Assembly (NCBI GenBank): GCA_032622095.1
Contig: CP136063.1
Span: forward strand, 9,901,814-9,965,813
Direction: 5' to 3'
Source: Siphonodentalium dalli
Taxonomy: Eukaryota > Mollusca > Scaphopoda > Gadilida > Siphonodentaliidae
Length of the DNA stretch: 64,000 nucleotides
Position numbers and translations under genes: made by a program
Part shown: positions 56,801 through 64,000 of the stretch, piece after piece
Layout: each line of letters starts with the position of its first letter
How positions within the stretch are numbered: the first letter of the stretch is position 1
Notes under the pieces: model-generated
Database searches by the model: none
Told to the model about the DNA's origin: nothing
The model's input: the letters and a program-made list of their open reading frames with translations, nothing else

Positions 56801-59634
56801 AGGATTATTAGTGCCTGCTGATAGCCCCACTCCCTGTCTTTATTAGCACTCAGGATTATTAGTGCCTGCTGATAGCCCCACTCCCTGTCTTTATTAGCAC
56901 TCAGGATTATTAGTAACTGCTGATCGCCCCACTCCCTGGCTTTATTAGCACTCATGATTATTAGTGCCTGCTGATAGCCCCACTCCCTGTCTTTATTAGC
57001 ACTCAGGATTATTAGTGCCTGCTGATAGCCCCACTCCCTGTCTTTATTAGCACTCATGATTATTAGTGCCTGCTGATAGCCCCACTCCCTGTCTTTATTA
57101 TCACTCAGGATTATTAGTGCCTGCTGATAGCCCCACTCCCTGTCTTTATTAGCACTCAGGATTATTAGTGCCTGCTGATAGCCCCACTCCCTGTCTTTAT
57201 TAGCACTCAGGATTATTAGTGCCTGCTGATAGCCCCACTCCCTGTCTTTATTATCACTCAGGATTATTAGTGCCTGCTGATAGCCCCACTCCCTGTCTTT
57301 ATTAGCACTCAGGATTATTAGTGCCTGCTGATAGCCCCACTCCCTGTCTTTATTAGCACTCAGGATTATTAGTGCCTGCTGATAGCCCCACTCCCTGTCT
57401 TTATTAGCACTCAGGATTATTAGTGCTTGCTGATAGCCCCACTCCCTGTCTTTATTAGCACTCAGGATTATTAGTGCCTGCTGATAGCCCCACTCCCTGT
57501 CTTTATTAGCACTCAGGATTATTAGTGCCTGCTGATAGCCCCACTCCCTGTCTTTATTAGCACTCAGGATTATTAGTGCCTGCTGATAGCCCCACTCCCT
57601 GTCTTTATTAGCACTCATGATTATTAGTGCCTGCTGATAGCCCCACTCCCAGTCTTTATTAGCACTCAGGATTATTAGTGCCTGCTGATAGCCCCACTCC
57701 CTGTCTTTATTATCACTCAGGATTATTAGTGCCTGCTGATAGCCCCACTCCCTGGCTTTATTAGCACTCAGGATTATTAGTGCCTGCTGATAGCCCCACT
57801 CCCTGTCTTTATTAGCACTCAGGATTATTAGTGCCTGCTGATAGCCCCACTCCCTGTCTTTATTAGCACTCAGGATTATTAGTGCCTGCTGATAGCCCCA
57901 CTCCCTGTCTTTATTAGCACTCAGGATTATTAGTGCCTGCTGATAGTCCCACTCCCTGTCTTTATTAGCACTCAGGATTATTAGTGCCTGCTGATAGTCC
58001 CACTCCCTGTCTTTATTAGCACTCAGGATTATTAGTGCCTGCTGATAGCCCCACTCCCTGTCTTTATTAGCACTCAGGATTATTAGTGCCTGCTGATAGC
58101 CCCACTCCCTGTCTTTATTAGCACTCAGGATTATTAGTGCCTGCTGATAGCCCCACTCCCTGTCTTTATTAGCACTCAGGATTATTAATGCCTGCTGATA
58201 GCCCCACTCCCTGTCTTTATTAGCACTCAGGATTATTAGTGCCTGCTGATAGCCCCACTCCCTGTCTTTATTAGCACTCAGGATTATTAGTGCCTGCTGA
58301 TAGCCCCACTCCCTGTCTTTATTAGTACTCAGGATTAATAGTGCCTGCTGATAGCCCCACTCCCTGTCTTTATTAGCACTCAGGGTTATTAGTGCCTGCT
58401 GATAGCCCCACTCCCTGTCTTTGTTAGCACTCAGGATTATTAGTGCCTGCTGATAGCCCCACTCCCTGTCTTTATTAGCACTCAGGATTATTAGTGCCTG
58501 CTGATAGCCCCAACTCCCTGTCTTTATTAGCACTCAGGATTATTAGTGCCTGCTGATAGCCCCACTCCCAGTCTTTATTAGCACTCAGGATTATTAGTGC
58601 CTGCTGATAGCCCCACTCCCTGTCTTTATTAGCACTCAGGATTATTAGTGCCTGCTGATAGCCCCACTCCCTGTCTGTATTAGCACTCAGGATTATTAGT
58701 GCCTGCTGATAGTCCCACTCCCTGTCTTTATTAGGACTCATGATTATTAGTGCCTGCTGATAGCCCCACTCCCTGTCTTTATTAGCACTCAGGATTATTA
58801 GTGCCTGCTGATAGCCCCACTCCCTGTCTTTATTAGCACTCAGGATTATTAGTGCCTGCTGATAGCCCCACTCCCTGTCTTTATTAGCACTCAGGATTAA
58901 TAGTGCCTGCTGATAGCCCCACTCCCTGTCTTTATTAGCACTCAGGATTATTAGTGCCTGCTGATAGCCCCACTCCCTGTCTTTATTAGCACTCAGGATT
59001 ATTAGTGCCTGCTGATAGCCCCACTCCCTGTCTTTATTAGCACTCAGGATTATTAGTGCCTGCTGATAGCCCCACTCCCTGTCTTTATTAGCACTCAGGA
59101 TTATTAGTGCCTGCTGATAGCCCCACTCCCAGTCTTTATTAGCACTCAGGATTATTAGTGCCTGCTGATAGCCCCACTCCCTGTCTTTATTAGCACTCAG
59201 GATTATTAGTGCCTGCTGATAGCCCCACTCCCTGTCTTTATTAGCACTCAGGATTATTAGTGCCTGCTGATAGCCCCACTCCCAGTCTTTATTAGCACTC
59301 AGGATTATTAGTGCCTGCTGATAGCCCCACTCCCTGTCTTTATTAGCACTCAGGATTATTAGTGCCTGCTGATAGCCCCACTCCCTGTCTTTATTAGCAC
59401 TCAGGATTATTAGTGCCTGCTGATAGCCCCACTCCCTGTCTTTATTAGGACTCAGGATTATTAGTGCCTGCTGATAGCCCCACTCCCTGTCTTTATTAGC
59501 ACTCAGGAGTATTAGTGCCTGCTGATAGCCCCACTCCCTGTCTGTATTAGCACTCAGGAGTATTAGTGCCTGCTGATAGCCCCACTCCCTGTCTGTATTA
59601 GCACTCAGGAGTATTAGTGCCTGCTGATAGCCCC
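50870..59634. repeat. 51-bp satellite array, about 172 copies
   Basis: Unit: TTTATTAGCACTCAGGATTA, TTAGTGCCTGCTGATAGCCC, CACTCCCTGTC. It starts directly at the end of the 58-bp array with no spacer. Minus-strand units translate as a 17-residue repeat (NKDREWGYQQALIILSA), so one frame stays open for up to 1,521 codons. Variants are single shared SNPs (CCTGTC/CCAGTC, AGCCCC/AGTCCC, CAGGAT/CATGAT, TTAGCA/TTATCA) as expected from homogenisation, so it is not judged to be a gene. AGCACT and AGTGC arms give each unit a small hairpin. Confidence 0.97.
54241..56330. repeat. 2,090-bp higher-order repeat within the 51-bp array
   Basis: A diagnostic unit with a 1-bp deletion (TTTATTACACTCAGG) occurs at 54241 and again at 56331. 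Between and after them the same order of variant units recurs, including GTGCCGTCTGATAG, GTAACTGCTGATCG and CCCTGGCTTT. Period 2,090 = 41 x 51 - 1. The second copy runs from 56331 to about 57430, after which the order changes. Confidence 0.88.
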
Positions 59635-60035
59635 ATGCACTGAGTATTATGTTTTCTCAATTTAATACAAGGAAGTAATTCGGATATGACAAGATCACTC
59701 GTGACAACAGAACTGAATAGCAATTAATTACATTAGCGGTATCAATATTATATAAAACCACCCACCTACCCACAGGGGTAATGCACTTGTGGATTGAATA
59801 GAACCACAATGCTGCACCGTAACACAGCCACCGAATCAGACACACCACAGGGTATGGTGATAAAATACTATTTTTTTGTCTGTTGTCATTAAATATACCT
59901 CAATCAAAATTAGATTATATCATTTGGGAATCCGGATCCATTCAACCATCAACAGCTCATGGTCATTTCACGGATCTGCTACGTCACACACGGTCTGTAT
60001 ATAACCGTAAGCTGTGTTGCGACAATCATGTGCAG
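59635..60035. other. no gene recognised
   Basis: Unique-looking sequence after the satellite block. Confidence 0.4.
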
Positions 60036-60106
60036 GCCAATTCCAAGCTTATTGTTGTGGCACATACTGTTATAATAAGTGGACGATGGCATGTATATCT
60101 CTGAAG
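60036..60106 (+). CDS. candidate Cys-rich exon
   Basis: Between TCATGTGCAG and the strong donor CTGAAG|GTATGT, 71 nt. One frame encodes QFQAYCCGTYCYNKWTMACI, with a CCG.(C/Y)C spacing reminiscent of the Cys-rich cores of Shisa/VOPP1-type small membrane proteins. No neighbouring exon was found to confirm the frame. This is only a lead. Confidence 0.25.
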
Positions 60107-60279
60107 GTATGTCAAGATATTAATTCTCAAACTTTTGCGTTGTGGTGTTTGGTTGTTGCACAGATAACACGGTATACTACGTCAAGCGAGTTTAATAATA
60201 TACGCAAACGTATTTCTGTTAAATATAACCTAAATGTTTACTGACCAAATCGTCATATTATTTCAGGCAATTCTTCAAG

Positions 60280-60853
60280 GATTGTCCACTTATAAATGGA
60301 CAATCGGTACCTAAAATGGTCATTAATAAATGGACAATCCAACCACGCGTGGCACGCGAGCTTGGGATTGTCCACTAAATGAAGACATGTTTTGTTAATC
60401 CTGCATGAAGGGCAATAACTCTATAAATAATGTTAAAAATTTGCTAAATAACGGTGATTTGTATGAGAAGAAGTGGTTTTGACGAAATAACGGAGAGATT
60501 TGAAGAAGAGTTTCTGACGAAATAACGGAAATATTCGAAGAAGTGTTTTTTAAAGAGCGTACCCCAAACCTCCACCAATCCCACCCACCCAAGGGAATAA
60601 TTTGACTTATATTTCACAAAAGTTGATCTGTTGTGGTGTTGCAAATTTCTCATACAAATCTGCGTCATTTAGTAAAAGTACATTCTTTATAGAGTTATTA
60701 CCCTTCAGATTTAATATGAAGCTAACATGCAGGATTATCGATATATGTCGTGATTTAGTGGACAATCGCAAGCTCGCGTGCCACGCGTGGTCGGATTGTC
60801 CATTTATTAATGACCATTTTAGGTACCGATTGTCCATTTATAAGTGGACAATC
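60280..60853. mobile_element. foldback element with about 105-bp near-perfect terminal inverted repeats
   Basis: Left arm GATTGTCCACTTATAAATGG ... CACGCGTGGCACGCGAGCTT; the right arm is its reverse complement (AAGCTCGCGTGCCACGCGTG ... CATTTATAAGTGGACAATC). Weaker inverted similarity continues inward for roughly 100 bp more. GGTACC and CACGCGTG palindromes lie inside the arms. No ORF of note. Confidence 0.88.
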
Positions 60854-60933
60854 TTATGCGCATTAGGTGCATTATTTAATAGAATGAAATAATCTGCAAT
60901 GAACTGGAGCTTCCTGAATCTTTAAGAAAGCCC

Positions 60934-61370
60934 TGTACCAATACATTCTCTTATATATACGAGTCGACCAATAAGAAAGCCCTGTACCAATACATTCTCT
61001 TATATATACGAGTCGATCATAGGTCGCTTCGCATACATAAGAGAATACATTGGCCTAACAAATGTTATAATATTTTGTACGATTGTAAAAATAATGTAAG
61101 AACAAATTTAAAAAATGAAAAAAAAATTGTTAAAGAATGTAAGAAATAATGATAAAAAATTATAAGAATTGTTAAAGAATGTAAGGAAAAATGATACACA
61201 TTGATCAAGAATGTAAGAAATGATGACCAAAAAATGATAAAATTGTTAAGGAATATAAGAAAAATGATAAACAAATGTTATAGAATATAGAACAAGATAA
61301 AATGGTTAAAAAAAATATAAGAAAAGGTGATAAAAGTTGTTACCGAATGCAAGTAAAAACGATAAATATT
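60934..61370 (+). mobile_element. hairpin MITE family 1 copy with expanded internal repeat
   Basis: A half hairpin and a second, complete one (about 60989-61054, CCAATACATTCTCTTATATA arms) begin a block that continues with a TTGTTAAAGAATGTAAGAAA-type irregular repeat to about 61370. The 49-bp leading segment AAGAAAGCCCTGTACCAATA... is duplicated in tandem. Confidence 0.7.
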
Positions 61371-62160
61371 GAATGAAATAATCTGCAATGAGCTGGAATA
61401 TTCAGACATAATTTGAAACAAAAAAATAATTCTCAAACCTTTGCTCTTTGTTTGATTGTTGCACGGATAACACGGCATACGACGCCAATCGAGTTGAATT
61501 CAATTGTATTATTCCTCATACAGTTATACATGTATATGATATATATAAGTCTACTAACATCAGGAGTTCAGGACATTATATTATATCAGCGTGAGTGATA
61601 CATTGATGTTCTGGTCAAAGTGAAGATAATGAGAACACTCGTTGGGTGACAGTGCGTGGGGACAACATACTTATAATACATTACATAGTTAATTTTAATT
61701 TAATTCAGCAGCACTGGTTACTTCAGCTTGCTTGCATAATGTGCGCGAGGGTATGCGGGTATGCTGATATCGTAACACCAACAATAAATGTATGCAAACA
61801 ACGTCATTGACGAGAAGTCTATGCCCGTATTAGTGAGCCAGTGCAATCTGGTTTACCGGTTACCACATTGACTGAATGCTTCAGCAATGATTGGATACCA
61901 CCGTTACTGAATTATTCCGCGATGATTGGTTACCACAGATACCACATACTTCCACAATGATTGGAAACCACAGTTACTGCATGCTTAAGATGTGAAATAC
62001 ATAGATAATATATAGTGTTTATTGGATACCACATTTTACTGCACGATTCCGCGATGACATATAGATAATTTATGTTGAGTTATCAAATAGTAACTATTGC
62101 ATCTTTCTGAGAAAATTCATTAGCCAAAATTTAATTCCCAAATGAATGAATGAATCCGCG
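61371..62160. other. no gene; weak degenerate repeats
   Basis: From about 61865 to 62060 a loose repeat of the type GATTGGATACCAC(A/C)GTTACTG occurs several times. Otherwise nothing recognised. Confidence 0.4.
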
Positions 62161-62165
62161 ATTCT

Positions 62166-63130
62166 TGGTGATCACAGGTAGTTTATATGTGAAGACAAAC
62201 AATTATGGATGATCGCTAGTAAGTTTGCATGTGAAGTCAAACAAATATGGGTGATCACTTGTGTGGGTGTGTGTGAAGTCAAACAAATATGGGTGATCAC
62301 TTGTATGTGTGTGTGTGAAGTCAAACAGTTACGGATTATCAGTGTTATGTTTGTGAAGTCAAACAAGTATATATAGCCACTATTAAGTTGGTATGCGAAG
62401 CCAAAAAATTGCTGGTGATCACTTTTAACCCTTTACCCAACAGAACGGCCCTGTGCCAATGCAGTCTCTTATATATGCGAGTCGACCATAGGTCGCCTCG
62501 CATATATAAGAGAATGCATTGGCTTAACACATTAAAAATTATAAAATTGTTAAAGAATGTAAGAATTTTTTTTAGGCCAATGCATTCTCTTATATATGCG
62601 AGTCGACATATGGTCGACTCGCATATATAAGAGAATGCATTGGCTTAACACATTAAAAATTATAAAATTGTTAAAGAATGTAAGAATTTTTTTTTAGGCC
62701 AATGCATTCTCTTATATATGCGAGTCGACCTATGGTCGACTTGCGTATATAAGAGAATGCATTGGCACAGAGCATAACTGTAACCATCACAATGTGGTCA
62801 ATGAGCCGGTTCCAATTATATCCATATTTGTATGGTTTTATTGAGACAGACCCAAGATAATTTAGGCTGTTGCAGCTTTATTTGGCCGGTTTGTTGGGTA
62901 AAGGGTTAAGATTATATGTGAAGGCAATCACCTATAGATTATAACTATTAAGTTTGTATGCGAAGTCAAACACGTATAGATAACCACTATTAAGTTTGTA
63001 TGCGAAGTCAAACACGTATGGATAATCGCTAGTAAGTTTGTATGCGTAGTCAAAAAATTATGGATGGTCAATAGTATGTGAAGTCAACGAAATATAGATG
63101 GTCACTTGTAAGTGCTGTTTTTGTGAAGTC
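62166..63130. repeat. about 42-bp degenerate tandem repeat, split by a MITE
   Basis: Units of the form GTTTGTATGCGAAGTCAAAC plus A.GTATGGATAATC.CTATTAA occupy 62166-62424 and resume at 62910-63130. The intervening 62425-62909 is a complete MITE, so the array was there first. Confidence 0.85.
62425..62909 (+). mobile_element. hairpin MITE family 1, best complete copy
   Basis: TTAA at 62425-62428 and 62906-62909 flank a 477-bp body. It begins CCCTTTACCCAACAGAACGG and ends with the inverse GTTTGTTGGGTAAAGGG. Inside are three consecutive hairpins of about 66 bp (CCAATGC(A)TTCTCTTATATA arms around GTCGAC or AGGTCG), separated by about 60 bp of CTTAACACATTAAAAATTAT-type spacer. A shared right arm with TATTGAGACAGAC follows. 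TTAA targets and CCC-starting ends are piggyBac-like. No coding capacity. Confidence 0.93.
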
Positions 63131-63205
63131 CGAAATACTTTTACTAAAACTAGGGTTCTATGGACCAAACCTAAAAACTCTTGACTGGATTAAGGCATTT
63201 GTGAA

Positions 63206-63850
63206 CAACGGGGGTTAAAGTGTCCGTGTAAATTGTGATTATTCAGACTGGAAGGATTATACAAGCGGTGTGCTTCGTGGAATAGTCTATGCCCTGTATT
63301 GTTCGTTATATTTATTAATGACATCCGCGCATGTGCGGAAGGATTTTGCGAAATGTTCGCAGATGACACTAAACTACTTGGAAACCTAAAAAACGATGAT
63401 ATACAAATAGATATAGATGCAATCTGCAAGTGGTAGAAAATCTTGCAGCTAAAGTTTAATTCAAACAAAATTCACGTTGTTCATATTGGATATACCAATC
63501 AAAATAGCGACTGTTACATGAACGAAATGTCCAACAAACCAGCAATTCTGGAGAGCATACGCGACGATGATCTCGGGATAATGTGAATAACAAACTAAAT
63601 TCGACAATAGCATAAACTTGAAATATCGGGTCATCGGTATCCTAAAAAGAAGATTCGTAATGTTAGACCCGAATACTTTTAGGAGACTGTATACATGTAT
63701 GATTAGACCAATCATTGAACACGGCGTGTGATTCTCATTTAAATTATATATGCACCGCTTTAGAGAAAGTGCATTCTCGTGTAACCAGATTGGTACCCCA
63801 GCTAAAGCATCCTGGTTCAGTTGAATTTAATGTATGTAAAGGACTTGAAT
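63206..63850 (+). pseudogene. LINE reverse transcriptase remnant, degenerate
   Basis: Plus-strand frames show INDIRACAEGF, then MFADDTKLLGNL (the F/YADD box), FNSNKIHVVHIGY, and a final part with FRRLYTCMIRPIIEHG-like sequence, as in CR1/Jockey-type RTs. Multiple stops and frameshifts (e.g. a TAG after CKW near 63435) break it. Unlike the LINE at 32 kb it is on the plus strand. Confidence 0.7.
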
Positions 63851-63864
63851 CAGCTATGTAATTT

Positions 63865-64000
63865 TTAACTCTTTACCCAACAAAACGGCCAAAACGCCCA
63901 ACTAAAGCGTCAACAGCCTAAAATATCTTCTGTCTGTCTCAATAAAACCATACAAATATGGATATCATTGGAACCGGTTCATTGACCACATTGGGATGGT
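63865..64000 (-). mobile_element. hairpin MITE family 1, inverted copy cut by the window end
   Basis: TTAACTCTTTACCCAACAAA followed by the reverse of the family's right arm (GTCTGTCTCAATAAAACCAT, GGTTCATTGACCACATT). Its hairpins would lie past position 64000. Confidence 0.8.

Noticed and set aside
49716-58741. ORFs of 720-1,521 codons with a 17-residue repeat (NKDREWGYQQALIILSA)
   Set aside because: Unit length 51 keeps one minus frame open. Variants are shared non-synonymous SNPs without bias for synonymous change, no start context or flanking gene structure is seen, and frames break at 1-bp indel units.
1-64000. tRNA, rRNA or snRNA genes
   Set aside because: No cloverleaf with A/B boxes and no recognisable rRNA or snRNA sequence was seen. 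A covariance-model scan would settle it.

Overview
The window is eukaryotic and looks like an AT-rich invertebrate genome. It has spliced exons with GT-AG borders, LINE fragments, small TTAA-flanked inverted-repeat elements and many minisatellites. The one host gene that can be traced is an astacin metalloprotease with chitin-binding (CBM14) and CUB modules. That architecture and the repeat content suggest a marine invertebrate, perhaps a mollusc; the species cannot be named from sequence alone. There is no sign of prokaryotic genes or CRISPR.

Host gene (+ strand, about 9.5-38.3 kb, perhaps to 42.4 kb). Six exons join in compatible phase. They encode the C-terminal end of an astacin catalytic domain (9493-9625), a Cys-rich linker (11960-12064), a CBM14 domain (15477-15662) and one CUB domain split over three exons (33043-33176, 34447-34546, 38175-38291). 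The exons carrying the zinc-binding motif are not visible and probably lie left of the window. In two consecutive exons the 5' splice site has been amplified into a minisatellite: about 62 copies of 30 bp and 5 copies of 43 bp.

Mobile DNA. The intron between the CBM14 exon and the first CUB exon holds a 14.0-kb LTR retrotransposon (17973-31979, minus strand). It has two 444-bp LTRs identical by eye, a 4-bp target duplication, gag, pol and an F-type env-like ORF, all open. It also has a UUUAAAC slippery heptamer at the end of gag, an extra 163-codon ORF just upstream of gag, and splice signals suited to an env mRNA. It sits inside an older LINE, whose reading frame resumes on the far side. Other mobile DNA includes a gag-like pseudogene (1.15-1.53 kb), LINE pseudogenes (37.7-38.1 and 63.2-63.85 kb), two TTAA-flanked MITE families and several foldback elements.

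Satellites. About 20 kb is tandem repeat. The largest arrays are 58 bp x about 90 (45.7-50.9 kb) and, directly abutting it, 51 bp x about 172 (50.9-59.6 kb). The second array contains a 2,090-bp higher-order duplication. Smaller arrays have units of 51, 21, 39, 30, 43, 68, 29 and 20 bp. Very long ORFs inside these arrays are judged to be artefacts of stop-free repeat units.

A degenerate rhodopsin-type GPCR fragment (41.05-41.42 kb) and a few low-confidence candidate exons complete the picture.
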